A stretch of DNA of 64,000 bases, from the NCBI RefSeq assembly GCF_900176345.1, contig NZ_FWXU01000001.1, forward strand, positions 372,001 to 436,000. The letters are read 5' to 3'. The stretch's first letter is position 1; the number at the start of each line of letters is the position of its first letter. Shown piece after piece: positions 16,849-26,407 of the stretch. The stretch is from Rhizobium sp. RU36D (GTDB lineage: Bacteria > Pseudomonadota > Alphaproteobacteria > Rhizobiales > Rhizobiaceae). A program made the translations under genes and the position numbers. The notes beneath the pieces were generated by a model. It was not told the origin of the DNA, did no database searches, and saw only the letters and a list, made by a program, of their open reading frames with translations.

Positions 16849-17901
16849 CTATTCGTGCCAAGCCTGGCCAAGGACACGCAGCCAGTTTTCCCGGCAAATC
16901 TTCTTCAGATCGTCATCAGCGTATCCGGCAGACCGGAGTGCCGCAACCAGTTTCTGGTTGCCGGCCGCATCGCCGATCGCGGCAGGAATGGTGGCTCCAT
17001 CGAAATCGGAGCCGAGCGCCACGCAGTCGATGCCCATGCGATCCACGAGGTAATCGACATGCCGCACCATGTCGGATAGCGGCGTATGGCTGTCGTCTCG
17101 GGAGTCTTCCCGCAGCATCGTCACGGCATAATTCAGCCCGACGAGACCCTTGCGTTCGCGGATCGCATCGAGTTGCCGATCCGTCAGATTGCGGGCCACG
17201 GGCGTCAGGGCATGCGCGTTCGAATGGCTGGCGATCAGCGGCTGGTCGCTCGTATCGGCCACATCCCAGAACCCCTTCTCGGTGATATGCGCGAGATCGA
17301 TCAGGATACCGAGCCGGTTGCAGGCGCGCACCAGTTCGAACCCGGCCTCGGTCAGCCCCGGCCCCGTATCGGGCGACATCGGAAAGGCAAACGGCACGCC
17401 GTGGCCAAAGATGTTGTGCCGGCTCCAGACCGGTCCGAGCGAGCGAAGACCGGCAGCATGAAAAACATCAAGGGCAGCCAGATCGGCGTCGATCGGCTCG
17501 CAGCCTTCCATATGCAGCACCGCGGCGAAGACGCCGTCATCTAACGCCGAACGGATGTCCGCGGTTGAACGACACAGTCTCCATCCGCCCGCCTGATCCA
17601 GTTGAAGCGCGATCGCAGCCATCTGCAAGCCGATATCCAGCGAAATCGGGCGCTCCAGGGGCGCTTCGAGCGGGGTCACGTAATGCCCGTTTGCATCGGG
17701 CTCCTTCAGCGTGAAATCGCGAAGCGACGGGATGTAGATGGCACAGAGACCACCCGCCAGCCCGCCCGCCTTGGCCCGGGGGGCATCGATATGCCCCTCG
17801 CGGCAGCCGCCGATGAATTCCCTGATCGGGTCAAGCCCCGCCGCACGCGACCTCCAAAGCCTGAGGAGGACATCGTTATGGCCGTCGAATACCAGTTCCA
17901 T
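16849..17901 (-). CDS. Membrane dipeptidase family (peptidase M19)
   Basis: This 350-aa zinc dipeptidase of the renal-dipeptidase fold begins ELVFDGHNDVLLRLW. The HxD metal motif (His8, Asp10), the bridging Glu in HMEGCEPID, His in IDLAHITEKG, IASHSNAHAL and GSDFDGA are all visible. No signal peptide is seen, so it is probably cytoplasmic. It is first in the dpp operon, so imported dipeptides, including D- or beta-type ones that M19 enzymes accept, can be cleaved. ATG 17901 gives the canonical start. Confidence 0.92.
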   Translation of the reverse strand: MELVFDGHNDVLLRLWRSRAAGLDPIREFIGGCREGHIDAPRAKAGGLAGGLCAIYIPSLRDFTLKEPDANGHYVTPLEAPLERPISLDIGLQMAAIALQLDQAGGWRLCRSTADIRSALDDGVFAAVLHMEGCEPIDADLAALDVFHAAGLRSLGPVWSRHNIFGHGVPFAFPMSPDTGPGLTEAGFELVRACNRLGILIDLAHITEKGFWDVADTSDQPLIASHSNAHALTPVARNLTDRQLDAIRERKGLVGLNYAVTMLREDSRDDSHTPLSDMVRHVDYLVDRMGIDCVALGSDFDGATIPAAIGDAAGNQKLVAALRSAGYADDDLKKICRENWLRVLGQAWHE

Positions 17902-18063
17902 GCGAATAGACCTTGCTCGAGATGCGAGCGGGAGGGAAGAGCGCCGGACGCGGAGGAGGCCCGCGCCGGCATGCGAAGCACGGCGCATCGGCCGCGTCGC
18001 CGATGGTAGGACCAAAAGGTCAGCATCTTCAAGCGCTAAAACCGCACTCTGCAAAGCCCGCAA

Positions 18064-19824
18064 TCACATGGACGCGACATAGGCGCGCCAACCGCCGAAG
18101 CTGGTAATGTCCTTGCCGCCTTCCACCGCGATGGCCTCGACCAGGAAGCCCTTGGCCGATGTTCCATCCGCAAGCTGCAGCGTTCCGATCCCCAGCGGGC
18201 CCGGAATTGCAGCGACAAAACGGCCGAAACCTTCGGCCGGCAGCTTCCACACCTCGACATCGATTGCCCCGCCCTGCCCCTCAGCCACCCGCAGCAGGCC
18301 GGGCTTTGGCGGCACCGTGTTCGGCAGGGCAAAGAGGCGATAATCCGCCGTCGTGGTGGTCTTGCGCAGGAAAGTGCCCTGCAAGGCCAGCAGTTCACGG
18401 TTCAGCGGCATGCCCAAGAGATGCGCACCGACCACGACGATCTCGATGCCTTCAGCCTCGGGGGCGGCGATGACAGGCGATCCCTGACCTTGATGCGACA
18501 GGGCGGACGCCACGGACGCCACGAGGCGGTCCTGTCCGCCACGCGCGAGCAGCGTCACACTTGCCGGACGGCCATCCGCACGGGCGCCCAGGGGAAACGC
18601 CATGCCGCACATATCCAGCAGGTTGACGAAATTGGTATAGGTGCCAAAGCGGGAATTCGGCCCGATCGGGTCGGCCTCAAGATCCGCCACCGTATAGAAG
18701 GTCGGGATGGTCGGCACGCAGAGCATGTCGACGCCGGATAGCAGGTCTTCGGCCTCCCGCTTCAGTGCCTCCAGCTTGTAGAGGCCTTTGAAGGCATCGA
18801 CCGCCGTCAGCGCCTTCGCCCCGCCGATGATCTTGCGGGTGACGGGATGAAGAGAGGCCTCATGCGCACCCATGAAGTCGGATATCGCTGCCAGCCGCTC
18901 CGCAACCCAGGCGCCCTCGTAAAGCATGTCCGCTACGGCATAAAGCGGATCGAAATCCACCTCCACGACCTTGTATCCCGCACCTTCCAAAAGGGCACGC
19001 TGGCCAGCAAAGGCCGCCGACTGCACCTGATCGCCAAAAAACTTGATCGAGGATGGCGAGGGAATGCCGATGACGGGTGAACCGCCGATCGCCACACCCT
19101 TGATGGCGTCGCGCTTGCGCGAATAGGGATCTGCTGCGTCATAGGCCGCCGCCACCTGGAAAACCCGCCAGGAATCCTCGACCGTTCGGGCGAAGATCGA
19201 GACGCAATCCAGAGTCCGGCAGGCCGGCACCACACCCCGTGTCGACAGGGCTCCGAGCGACGGCTTCAGGCCGACGATATTGTTGAGAGCGGCCGGAACG
19301 CGGCCGGAACCGGCCGTGTCGGTTCCCAGGGCGAAGGCGACGATGCCGCGGGCGGTCGCCACGGCCGAACCGGAACTGGACCCGCCCGGCACGATCTCAG
19401 GATCGATGGAATTTCGCGGCACCGGATAAGGCGTTCGCACGCCGACAAGGCCGGTGGCGAACTGGTCGAGATTGGTCTTGCCGACATAAAGCGCCCCGGC
19501 CGCCTTCAGCCGGGCCACGACGGTTGCATCGGCCGCCGGCAGATAGGCAAAATCCGGGCAGGCCGCCGTCGTCGGTCGTCCCGCGACATCGATATTGTCC
19601 TTCACCGCAAACGGTATGCCCCACAAGGGCTTTGCGATTGGATCGAACGGGCCAAGCGCGGAGGCAGATGCCAGCAGCGTGTCGCGATCATCGATATCGA
19701 TGAAAATTCCGGGATCATTGGCGTCCTCAAGTCGTGCCAGCAGCACATCGATGACGGCCTCGACCGTGGTTCCCGAAGCATAGGCCGCATGAAGATGTTC
19801 GATAGTGAAGGGAATGTTCTGCAC
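18064..19824 (-). CDS. atzF: Allophanate hydrolase (AtzF type)
   Basis: This 586-aa enzyme hydrolyses allophanate to ammonia and CO2. Residues about 1-450 are an amidase-signature domain with catalytic Lys in FAVKDNIDVAG, the glycine/serine motif GGSSSGSAVATARG and TDTAGSGRVPAALN. The C-terminal about 125 residues form the AtzF/DUR1,2 C-terminal domain (EIVVVGAHLLGMPLNREL, through FGGWRAYVASM). Length matches AtzF (about 600 aa). It starts 33 nt from an 18-bp GntR-type operator, apart from the cluster whose products it would consume. Confidence 0.92.
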   Translation of the reverse strand: MQNIPFTIEHLHAAYASGTTVEAVIDVLLARLEDANDPGIFIDIDDRDTLLASASALGPFDPIAKPLWGIPFAVKDNIDVAGRPTTAACPDFAYLPAADATVVARLKAAGALYVGKTNLDQFATGLVGVRTPYPVPRNSIDPEIVPGGSSSGSAVATARGIVAFALGTDTAGSGRVPAALNNIVGLKPSLGALSTRGVVPACRTLDCVSIFARTVEDSWRVFQVAAAYDAADPYSRKRDAIKGVAIGGSPVIGIPSPSSIKFFGDQVQSAAFAGQRALLEGAGYKVVEVDFDPLYAVADMLYEGAWVAERLAAISDFMGAHEASLHPVTRKIIGGAKALTAVDAFKGLYKLEALKREAEDLLSGVDMLCVPTIPTFYTVADLEADPIGPNSRFGTYTNFVNLLDMCGMAFPLGARADGRPASVTLLARGGQDRLVASVASALSHQGQGSPVIAAPEAEGIEIVVVGAHLLGMPLNRELLALQGTFLRKTTTTADYRLFALPNTVPPKPGLLRVAEGQGGAIDVEVWKLPAEGFGRFVAAIPGPLGIGTLQLADGTSAKGFLVEAIAVEGGKDITSFGGWRAYVASM

Positions 19825-19856
19825 GGTGCCTCGCTCTGCCTCTGAATGTCAGTCGA

Positions 19857-19874
19857 GAAATTGTATGCAATTTC
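19857..19874. promoter_or_regulatory. GntR/FCD-type operator upstream of atzF
   Basis: GAAATTGTATGCAATTTC is an inverted repeat with 7-bp arms around TATG. The core ATTGTATGCAAT fits the TTGTATACAA-like sites of FadR/FCD-type GntR regulators. It lies 33 nt before the atzF start. The 14-nt centre AATTGTATGCAATT recurs in reverse complement at 29942-29955. The likely protein is the GntR regulator encoded at 20005-20721. Confidence 0.7.
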
Positions 19875-20004
19875 GAGGCCAGACGCCATCCAGCAGAAAA
19901 TCTTTGTTTTACGGGTATTTCGTAATCAAAATTCTGCAGGGAAACGGACTAGACGCGAGTCACAAGAAACAGAAATGACCAATAAATAGGCAAATCTCAA
20001 AAAT

Positions 20005-20721
20005 TCACGATGCCTGCGAGACGCCGCCGGCATAACGATAGTAGGATTGCTCGACCAAGCCGATATGGCCGCGCATGGCCGCGTCAGCACCGGCCCGGTC
20101 GCCGCGCAGGATCGCCTCGACAATGGCGCTATGCTCCGCATGGGAGGCCGAGAGGCGCCCAAGCGTGCCAAACTGCGCCCGGCGAAATGGCTGCAAGCGC
20201 TGCCGGGTGGTGCGCGCCACCTCTGCCAGATAGGCATTGTGCGAGCCGTCATAGATCAGCGTATGGAAGGTCTCGTTCGCCAGAACATAGCTTTCGCCGT
20301 CCCCGGCATAGACAAGTTCTCGCATGCGCGCATGCAGCAACTGCATTTCGGCGCGCTCGGTGCTGTTCATGTTGGTCGCTGACAGGCCGGCACACAGGGC
20401 CTCGAGATAGGCCATGACCTCGAAAATGCCTTCCAGCATCTCCGCATCGGGCTGGGTCACCACGGACTTGCGATGCGCCCGCTGCTCGATCAACCCGCTG
20501 GACGCCAATTGCTTCAGGGCCTCGCGGACAGGCGTGCGCGATACTGCGAAATCGGCAGCAATCTGGGTTTCGTCAAGCGGCATACCCGGAAGCAATTCGC
20601 CGGTGACGATCTTCTTGGCAAGCGCCAGACGAATGCGCTCGGCTGAGGTTACTGACTTTGCGGGCAAGCTGGAATGCAATCCAATACGGGAATCAACCGG
20701 TTTCATCGATGATACTGACAT
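20005..20721 (-). CDS. GntR family transcriptional regulator, FCD (FadR) subfamily
   Basis: This 238-aa regulator has an N-terminal winged helix (GMPLDETQIAADFAVSRTPVREALKQLASSGL) and a C-terminal all-helical FCD ligand domain with metal-type histidines (NETFHTLIYD, SHAEHSAIVEAI). The start overlaps the atzH-like stop by 29 nt; ATG 20706 is an alternative. It is the last gene of the transporter/hydrolase operon. It probably senses an intermediate of the pathway and acts at the operators at 19857 and 29942. Confidence 0.9.
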   Translation of the reverse strand: MSVSSMKPVDSRIGLHSSLPAKSVTSAERIRLALAKKIVTGELLPGMPLDETQIAADFAVSRTPVREALKQLASSGLIEQRAHRKSVVTQPDAEMLEGIFEVMAYLEALCAGLSATNMNSTERAEMQLLHARMRELVYAGDGESYVLANETFHTLIYDGSHNAYLAEVARTTRQRLQPFRRAQFGTLGRLSASHAEHSAIVEAILRGDRAGADAAMRGHIGLVEQSYYRYAGGVSQAS

Positions 20722-21079
20722 GCGCGGCCACCACGCGCCAGCCTTCCGCCATCTTGACCCATGTCTGCATCTGCCGGCCGACCTTGCCCGGCTGGCCCGC
20801 GCGGTAGAATAGTGTCGACGCGGTCGCCATCTCCCGGCCGAAGGTGGTGATGACAGTGCGCTTCAAGTCACGCTGAAGCCCGGTCGAAGGCCGGCCCTTG
20901 CGAAAGGCCAGGATCTCCGCAGCGCCGTGAAGGTTCTCGCCGCCACCATAGCGGATCACCCGCTCGTCCTGCCAGAACAGTTCGTCCAGCACGGCCACGT
21001 CATTGCCGACGAGAGCCGCCTCGTAGCGAGCGAAAACGGCCTCCATCTCGGCAAGCACCTCAGGATTGTTGATCTCCAC
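20693..21079 (-). CDS. atzH: AtzH/HpxZ-like protein (DUF3225, NTF2-like fold)
   Basis: This 128-aa protein begins with GTG at 21079 (EINNPEVLAEMEAVFARYE), with AGGAG 7 nt upstream. RVIRYGGGENLHGAAEILAF and WVKMAEGWRVVAAHVS are characteristic of the HpxZ/AtzH family. AtzH is a small amidohydrolase that helps convert 1,3-dicarboxyurea to allophanate. HpxZ is the homologue in oxalurate catabolism. With biuret/triuret-type hydrolases and AtzF nearby and no HpxW gene, the AtzH role is preferred. Confidence 0.82.
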   Translation of the reverse strand: MEINNPEVLAEMEAVFARYEAALVGNDVAVLDELFWQDERVIRYGGGENLHGAAEILAFRKGRPSTGLQRDLKRTVITTFGREMATASTLFYRAGQPGKVGRQMQTWVKMAEGWRVVAAHVSIIDETG

Positions 21080-21090
21080 GCTTTCTCCTC

Positions 21091-21858
21091 TCAGCCCTTG
21101 CGGCTCGTCATGCGGTGTTTCAGCGCAGAGAGAAACGGGATGGTCTCGAACTGATCGGCCTGCACCCGCTCCCACACCACACCAGGCGGCCGGTGGTCGC
21201 GGTTATCGGTCACGATAAGCTCCGCCTCGGTGGCGATGAAATCGAGAGGGCTGTCATGGGCCTCGATGACGACGTGACTGTCATCCACTAGCTGGCAGGA
21301 ATGCACAGTCGTGGCGATCGGCGTATCGGCCCGGATGGTGCCCAGTTCGCGAAAGATCGCCGTCTCCAGATCGGCAAAACCCGCGCCCTTGCCGGTTCGC
21401 CCGCCGAGACGACCAACGGCAACGCTGCCGACCACGCAGAAATCCAGCGGCGCGACATCCTCGAACTCGACCCGCTCGCCATAGCGCTGATAGCCCTCTG
21501 ACGTCGCAGCCAGTTCGAAGGACACGCCCTTCTTTTTCAGCGTCACCGGATCGATCTTGAGGTAGGGGAACCCTTCCGTCAGATAGGGAACCGGAGCATA
21601 AAGCAGCTTGCCGTCATAGAGCGCCCTGAGCCGTACCGGGATCTGCGGCGGATCGGGATTGCATTTGACGGTGGCCGCATTCTTCCACTGGTCCGTCTGC
21701 GCCAGCCGCCAGGCTGCGACATCGGCACCGACGAAGTTCGGAATATGGCTGAAGGCCGGGCCAATGGCATAGCCCTCCTCCTCCAGCCGCCGCCAGATGG
21801 CATTGCGGATCGCATCCTTGCCGGTATTTCGCCCTGCCCATCGACCCTGCTCGCTCAT
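21091..21858 (-). CDS. 5-formyltetrahydrofolate cyclo-ligase-like protein
   Basis: This 255-aa protein belongs to the longer 5-FCL-like (MTHFSD-like) branch. The diagnostic nucleotide/phosphate loop is GGRTGKGAGFADLE, and KNAATVKCNPDPPQIPVR is another family segment. True 5-FCL enzymes are near 190 aa and recycle 5-formyl-THF; the function of the longer branch is not settled. It is embedded between the atzE-like gene (9-nt gap) and the atzH-like gene. That suggests a role in the same catabolic route rather than general folate repair. Confidence 0.82.
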   Translation of the reverse strand: MSEQGRWAGRNTGKDAIRNAIWRRLEEEGYAIGPAFSHIPNFVGADVAAWRLAQTDQWKNAATVKCNPDPPQIPVRLRALYDGKLLYAPVPYLTEGFPYLKIDPVTLKKKGVSFELAATSEGYQRYGERVEFEDVAPLDFCVVGSVAVGRLGGRTGKGAGFADLETAIFRELGTIRADTPIATTVHSCQLVDDSHVVIEAHDSPLDFIATEAELIVTDNRDHRPPGVVWERVQADQFETIPFLSALKHRMTSRKG

Positions 21859-21867
21859 ATCACGCTC

Positions 21868-23271
21868 CTATGCGCTCGGCTCTGGGGCCACAGGTGACCG
21901 AGCAATGCCAGACTGCTCCAGCTCACGCGCTACCCGAAGCGCCAGGTCCTCGCGCCATGGCGGCGCAATCACCTGCACGCCAACCGGCATGCCCTCGGCC
22001 GCATCTGGCCACAGCGGCACCGCCACGACCGGCAGACCGATGAAGGAGATCGGCTGGGTGTAAAGCCCCATATTGGCTCGCAGCAGCACCTGCTTGCCGT
22101 TGAGATCCAGCATCTTCTGGCCGATTTTCGGTGCCCGGCACGGGGTACAAGGCGCCAGTATGATGTCGACCGCTTCAAACAACTTGAGCATGCGCGCGCG
22201 AAATACCCTGCGGACCTTCTGCGCCTTCACGGCCCAGGCCCCGGGGATCATCGCGCCGGCCAGCAGCCGGTCGCGGACATCAGGGTCATAATCCGCATGC
22301 CGCGCCTTCAACCGGTCAAGATGGAGCGCCGCACCCTCGGTCATGGTGATCAGATAGGCGGCCGCCCTCGCCGCCGCCGCCTCGGGAATATCGAGCGTCC
22401 GGGAGACGCCGAACGCGGTCCTGATAATGCCCATCGCTTCCACGACCTCGGGATGCAGCCCCTCGGCGAAGTAGCCCCCAGCCACCGCGATCCTGAGGTC
22501 GCCGATACCCTTGCCGATCTCCGGCAGGGTCATTTCGGGAACGCGCTCCGTCATGGCGGGATCAACAGGGTCATGGCCCTGCATGAGATCGTAGGAGAGC
22601 GCCAGATCAGCAACCGATCGGGTGAAGGGACCGAGATGGTCCAGGCTCGCCACGAAGGGAAAGCTGTGGCCACGCGACAGCCGCCCATAGGTCGGCTTCA
22701 GCCCGAACAGGCCGCAATGGGATGACGGCACCCGGATGGAGCCATTGGTATCCGACCCCAGCGCCAGCGGCACCATGCCGGCCGCGATGGCCGTGCCGGA
22801 ACCGCCGGATGAGCCGCCGGTCATCCGCGAGGGATCATGCGGATTGCGCGAAGGCCCGTCATGGGCATTCTCGCCGGTGAAGTCATAGGCATATTCGCCC
22901 ATGTTGAGCCCGCCGGTCAGAACGGCACCCGCGGCCTCCAGCTTCGTGATCAGCGTGGCATCCTGGGTGGCGGGCGGTCGGTCGCGGTTGATCTTGGAAC
23001 CGGCCCGCGTCGGCAGCCCCTTGATGTCGAACAGGTTCTTGACGGCGAAGGGCACGCCCGCGAGCGGCCCCGGATCGGCACCGGCAGCGATCTTCGCGTC
23101 CACGGCATCGGCTGACGCCAGGGCACGGTCGCGGGTGATATCGGTATAGCCATTCAGGATGGGGTTCAGCCGTTCGATCCTGGCAAGGGCCGCCTCGGCG
23201 ACCTTGCGCGCGGTCGTCTCGCCTGACTTCACCTTGGCGGCAATCTCTGTTGCGGTCAGCACTTCGGTCAT
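21868..23271 (-). CDS. atzE: AtzE/HpxY-like amidase (1-carboxybiuret hydrolase type)
   Basis: This 467-aa amidase-signature enzyme has catalytic Lys in FAVKNLFDIKG, the Ser region GGSSGGSGTAIAAG and the motif SDTNGSIRVPSSHCGLFGLK. It closely fits the AtzE family, which hydrolyses 1-carboxybiuret when complexed with AtzG. The start overlaps the atzG-like stop by 4 nt, consistent with obligate partnership. An oxalurate-related (HpxY) role is the main alternative. Confidence 0.85.
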   Translation of the reverse strand: MTEVLTATEIAAKVKSGETTARKVAEAALARIERLNPILNGYTDITRDRALASADAVDAKIAAGADPGPLAGVPFAVKNLFDIKGLPTRAGSKINRDRPPATQDATLITKLEAAGAVLTGGLNMGEYAYDFTGENAHDGPSRNPHDPSRMTGGSSGGSGTAIAAGMVPLALGSDTNGSIRVPSSHCGLFGLKPTYGRLSRGHSFPFVASLDHLGPFTRSVADLALSYDLMQGHDPVDPAMTERVPEMTLPEIGKGIGDLRIAVAGGYFAEGLHPEVVEAMGIIRTAFGVSRTLDIPEAAAARAAAYLITMTEGAALHLDRLKARHADYDPDVRDRLLAGAMIPGAWAVKAQKVRRVFRARMLKLFEAVDIILAPCTPCRAPKIGQKMLDLNGKQVLLRANMGLYTQPISFIGLPVVAVPLWPDAAEGMPVGVQVIAPPWREDLALRVARELEQSGIARSPVAPEPSA

Positions 23272-23456
23272 GGCGCATAAACCGGCGCCGGCTCGGCATC
23301 GTCCTCAAGCTCGAAGGCCAGCACATGCTCTGCTATGCCGCGCGCGGCTACCAGATGCATCTTGATGCCGGCTCGACAGGCCTCCTCGACTGGCAGGTCG
23401 AGATAGGCGGCCGCGGCCTCCATCAGCCTTTCGGCATCAGCATTCACATCTGTCAT
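23268..23456 (-). CDS. atzG: AtzG/HpxX-like small subunit (DUF4089)
   Basis: This 62-aa protein reads MTDVNADAERLMEAAAAYLD, then LPVEEACRAGIKMHLVAARG and a short acidic tail. The size and the L-x-(I/V)-x-x-E-x-x-x-G-V/I pattern fit DUF4089/AtzG, a GatC-like subunit that stabilises AtzE. GAGGGA precedes the ATG at 23456. It overlaps atzE by 4 nt. Such a small gene is easily missed, but its position and family pattern support it. Confidence 0.85.
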   Translation of the reverse strand: MTDVNADAERLMEAAAAYLDLPVEEACRAGIKMHLVAARGIAEHVLAFELEDDAEPAPVYAP

Positions 23457-23469
23457 GCCAATAGATCCC

Positions 23470-24132
23470 TCATGCAAATGCCTCCTCCAGATTGGCAAGC
23501 GGCGTCGACCAGCCGACGATCGCTCCCTGGGCGGTGATCATGTCGATCGCCGCCTTCTTGAATTCGGCAAAATAGCTTTCCGTCGCGTCTTCCACCAGCA
23601 GGCACTCATAGCCACGATCATTGGCCTCGCGCATGGAGGTCTGAACGCAAACCTCGGTGGTGACGCCGGCAAAGACAAGGTGCGTAATTCCCATACCCTG
23701 CAGCTTTTCATGCAGGCCAGTGGCATAGAACATGCCCTTGCCCGGCTTGTCCAAGACGATCTCTCCGTCGATGGGCGCCAGCGCCGGAACGATCTGGCTG
23801 CCCGGCTCGCCTGTCACCAGCAGCCGACCCATCGCCCCCTCCTCGCCGATCCGCAATGACGGCGTACCGCGATTGCGCTTGGCCGGCGGGCAGTCCGACA
23901 GGTCAGGCTTGTGCGCCTCGCGCGTGTGGATGATCGGCCAGCCCTGCTTGCGGAAAAAGCCGATCAGCCCCGCAACGGTCGGGATGATCGCTGCGAGCCG
24001 CGCCACGTCATTTCCGAGCGAATCGCCGAAGCCGCCCGGCTCGATGAAATCGCGCTGCATGTCGATGACGACGAGAGCGGTGTGGTCGGGGTCCAGCGGA
24101 TAGGGAAAAGGTCTTGCCTTGATGTCGATCAT
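23470..24132 (-). CDS. Isochorismatase-family cysteine amidohydrolase (triuret/biuret hydrolase-like)
   Basis: This is a 220-aa cysteine hydrolase. The catalytic triad is visible: Asp in VVIDMQRDF, Lys in DKPGKGMF and Cys in [10 protein letters not shown]. The REAHKPDL and [15 protein letters not shown] segments are shared with the BiuH-like protein at 25678-26397, so the two are paralogues. Triuret hydrolase (TrtA) and biuret hydrolase belong to exactly this group. TrtA gives 1-carboxybiuret, the substrate of the AtzE/AtzG pair encoded next, so a TrtA-like role is inferred. The start is 1 nt past the ATPase stop. Confidence 0.88.
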   Translation of the reverse strand: MIDIKARPFPYPLDPDHTALVVIDMQRDFIEPGGFGDSLGNDVARLAAIIPTVAGLIGFFRKQGWPIIHTREAHKPDLSDCPPAKRNRGTPSLRIGEEGAMGRLLVTGEPGSQIVPALAPIDGEIVLDKPGKGMFYATGLHEKLQGMGITHLVFAGVTTEVCVQTSMREANDRGYECLLVEDATESYFAEFKKAAIDMITAQGAIVGWSTPLANLEEAFA

Positions 24133-24133
24133 T

Positions 24134-25681
24134 TCAATGCCCCGCCATGTATCGGCCGATGGTGTTCCGGTCGGCCTCGGCCACCGGCACCGTGTAGGTA
24201 ATCTTGCCCTCCGACATCACGACGACGCGGTCCGCCAGCTCAAGGATTTCATCGAGATCCTCCGACACCAGCAACACGGCCGCGCCGCGGTTTCGCTGGT
24301 CGAGGATCTGGGCGCGGATTTCGGCCACGGAGGCGAAGTCGAGGCCAAAGCATGGATTGGCGACCACAAGCACGTTGACCTGCTCGGACAATTCCCGCGC
24401 CAGCACCGCGCGCTGGACATTGCCGCCCGAGAGGTTTTCGATCGGCGCATCGGCCGATGGGGTCTTCACCCGGTAGCGACCGATCAAGTCATTGGCCCGG
24501 TCGCGCATGACCGCCGGCCGAAGCCACCAGCCGAACTTCGCCGCCGGCGGCTTGTCGAAGGAGCGGAAGGCGAGGTTTTCCGCCACCGACATACGCGGTA
24601 CCGTCGCATTCTTCAACGGCTCCTCCGGCAGGCCATAGACGCGGAAACGATCATAGTCGCGCCGCACGGGCTCAAACGGCTCGCCATTGATGAAGACACG
24701 CCCGTCGCGGATCGGCCGCTGGCCGGCCAAAGCCTCCACCAGTTCGGACTGGCCATTGCCCGATACGCCGGCCACGCCGACGATCTCGCCACCCCTAATC
24801 TTGAGGTTGAAGCCTTCGACCGCAGGCAGTTCCTCATTGTCATCGACAAACAGGCCGGCGACCTCAAGATGGGTGTCACTCGCCACATCCTTCACCCGCT
24901 CGGCGCTCTTGCGGATCTCGGTATCGCCCAGCATCATGCGCGACATCTCGTCGATCGACAGGTCGTTTGCCCCGCCGGTTCCGGCAAAGCGGCCACGCCG
25001 CAGCACGGTCACCTGGTCGCAGAAGGTCTTCACCTCGCGGAACTTGTGGGTGATCATCAGCACGGTGATATCGCCGGCCTTGGCCATGTCGCCCAGGAGC
25101 CCCAGCATTTCATCGGCTTCACCTGGGGTCAGCACCGAGGTGGGCTCATCAAGAATGAGAAACCGCTGGTCGAGATAGAGCTGCTTGAGGATTTCCAGCT
25201 TCTGCTTTTCGCCGGCAGACAGGCTGGAGACCGGGGCCCCGAGCGGCACCTTGAACGGCATGCGCTCCAGGAAGGCTTCCAGTTCATCCCGCTCCTTGCG
25301 CCAGTCGATGACTGTGGGCACGTCAGCCCGCGAGATCACCATGTTTTCCGCCGCCGTCAGGCAGGGTACCAGGGTAAAATGCTGGTAGACCATGCCAATG
25401 CCGGCGGCCTTGGCATCGCGGGGATTGCGGATCTGCGTGGGGCGTCCGTCGATCAACACCTCGCCGCGTGTCGGCTGGTAGAAACCCATGATGCATTTGA
25501 CCAGGGTCGATTTACCGGCGCCATTTTCCCCTAGCAGCGCGTGGAATTGGCCTGGCTTCACATCCAGCGACACACCCTCCAGCGCCACCAGCGAGCCGAA
25601 GATCTTGGTCATGTCGGATGTCTGCAGGCCAAAACCGCGGGCCGGCTTCAACTCGGTATCGGAAAGGGGCAAAGCGCTCAT
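24134..25681 (-). CDS. ABC transporter ATP-binding protein, two-domain (BMP/nucleoside type)
   Basis: This 515-aa protein has two fused ATPase domains. Domain 1 has Walker [10 protein letters not shown], signature SLSAGEKQ and Walker [13 protein letters not shown]. Domain 2 has a degenerate Walker A (GVSGNGQSE), signature LSGGNVQR and a late Walker B-like [12 protein letters not shown]. Asn-Pro replaces the usual Asp-Glu there, so site 2 is probably inactive, as is common in this family. It pairs with the two permeases at 26408-28431. ATG 25681 overlaps the biuH stop by 4 nt. Confidence 0.92.
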   Translation of the reverse strand: MSALPLSDTELKPARGFGLQTSDMTKIFGSLVALEGVSLDVKPGQFHALLGENGAGKSTLVKCIMGFYQPTRGEVLIDGRPTQIRNPRDAKAAGIGMVYQHFTLVPCLTAAENMVISRADVPTVIDWRKERDELEAFLERMPFKVPLGAPVSSLSAGEKQKLEILKQLYLDQRFLILDEPTSVLTPGEADEMLGLLGDMAKAGDITVLMITHKFREVKTFCDQVTVLRRGRFAGTGGANDLSIDEMSRMMLGDTEIRKSAERVKDVASDTHLEVAGLFVDDNEELPAVEGFNLKIRGGEIVGVAGVSGNGQSELVEALAGQRPIRDGRVFINGEPFEPVRRDYDRFRVYGLPEEPLKNATVPRMSVAENLAFRSFDKPPAAKFGWWLRPAVMRDRANDLIGRYRVKTPSADAPIENLSGGNVQRAVLARELSEQVNVLVVANPCFGLDFASVAEIRAQILDQRNRGAAVLLVSEDLDEILELADRVVVMSEGKITYTVPVAEADRNTIGRYMAGH

Positions 25682-26397
25682 GACAGCCTCCCGATCGCCG
25701 AAAGGACAGCATCGCTTGTCGTCGTGGCGCCAAACACCCCGCCCTGCATCTTCACCATGTCGATAGCCGCCAGATGGTTTTCATACTTGGTCGCCCCGCA
25801 GCAATCCTCGACCAGCAGGCACTCATAGCCGCGGTCATTGGCCTCGCGCATGGTCGTATGCACGCAGACATCCGTCGTGATGCCGGTGAGCACGATATTT
25901 CGGATGCCCCGCATCCTGAGCAGCAGATCAAGATCGGTGGCGCAGAAGGAGCCTTTGCCAGGCTTGTCGATGATGGGCTCGCCTTCCAGCGGCGCGAGTT
26001 CAGGAATGATCTCCCAGCCCGGCTCGCCGCGAACCAGGATGCGGCCGCAGGGACCGGGATCGCCGATGCCCGCGCCGATCCGCTGCGAGCGCCAGCGCTT
26101 GTTGGCCGGCAGGTCGGCAAGGTCAGGCCGGTGTCCCTCGCGGGTGTGGATGATATGGAAACCCTTCTCGCGCATCGCCCCCAGCAACTTGCGGATCGGC
26201 TCGATTGGCGCACGCGTCAGCGACAGGTCATAGCCCATGCTGTCGACATAGCCGCCGGGACCGCAGAAATCCGTCTGCATGTCGATGATGATGTGTGCGG
26301 TGTTTTCAGGCCGCAGATCGCCATCGAAAGGCCAGCTATAGGGCGTGGCCGCGACCGGGCCTTCCACCTCAAGCGTCGTTTGGGTTCTGTCCAGCAT
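25678..26397 (-). CDS. biuH: Biuret amidohydrolase (BiuH type)
   Basis: This 239-aa isochorismatase-fold enzyme hydrolyses biuret to allophanate and ammonia. Residues match my memory of Rhizobium BiuH closely: [53 protein letters not shown] and [19 protein letters not shown]. Catalytic Asp, Lys and Cys are in place. AGGAGG precedes ATG 26397. The gene sits inside the transporter operon (10 nt after permease 2, 4-nt overlap with the ATPase), so uptake and hydrolysis are coregulated. Confidence 0.9.
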   Translation of the reverse strand: MLDRTQTTLEVEGPVAATPYSWPFDGDLRPENTAHIIIDMQTDFCGPGGYVDSMGYDLSLTRAPIEPIRKLLGAMREKGFHIIHTREGHRPDLADLPANKRWRSQRIGAGIGDPGPCGRILVRGEPGWEIIPELAPLEGEPIIDKPGKGSFCATDLDLLLRMRGIRNIVLTGITTDVCVHTTMREANDRGYECLLVEDCCGATKYENHLAAIDMVKMQGGVFGATTTSDAVLSAIGRLS

Positions 26398-26407
26398 GAC
26401 CTTCCTC

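Noticed and set aside
20693..23456. hpxXYZ (oxalurate) assignment for the atzG/E/H-like trio
   Set aside because: The families are homologous, but no hpxW-like gene is present, while biuret/triuret-type hydrolases and atzF are; kept as an alternative rather than the main call.
24134..25681. Possible defect in the two-domain ABC ATPase (degenerate second Walker motifs)
   Set aside because: A degenerate second site is common in this ATPase family, so it is not evidence of a pseudogene.
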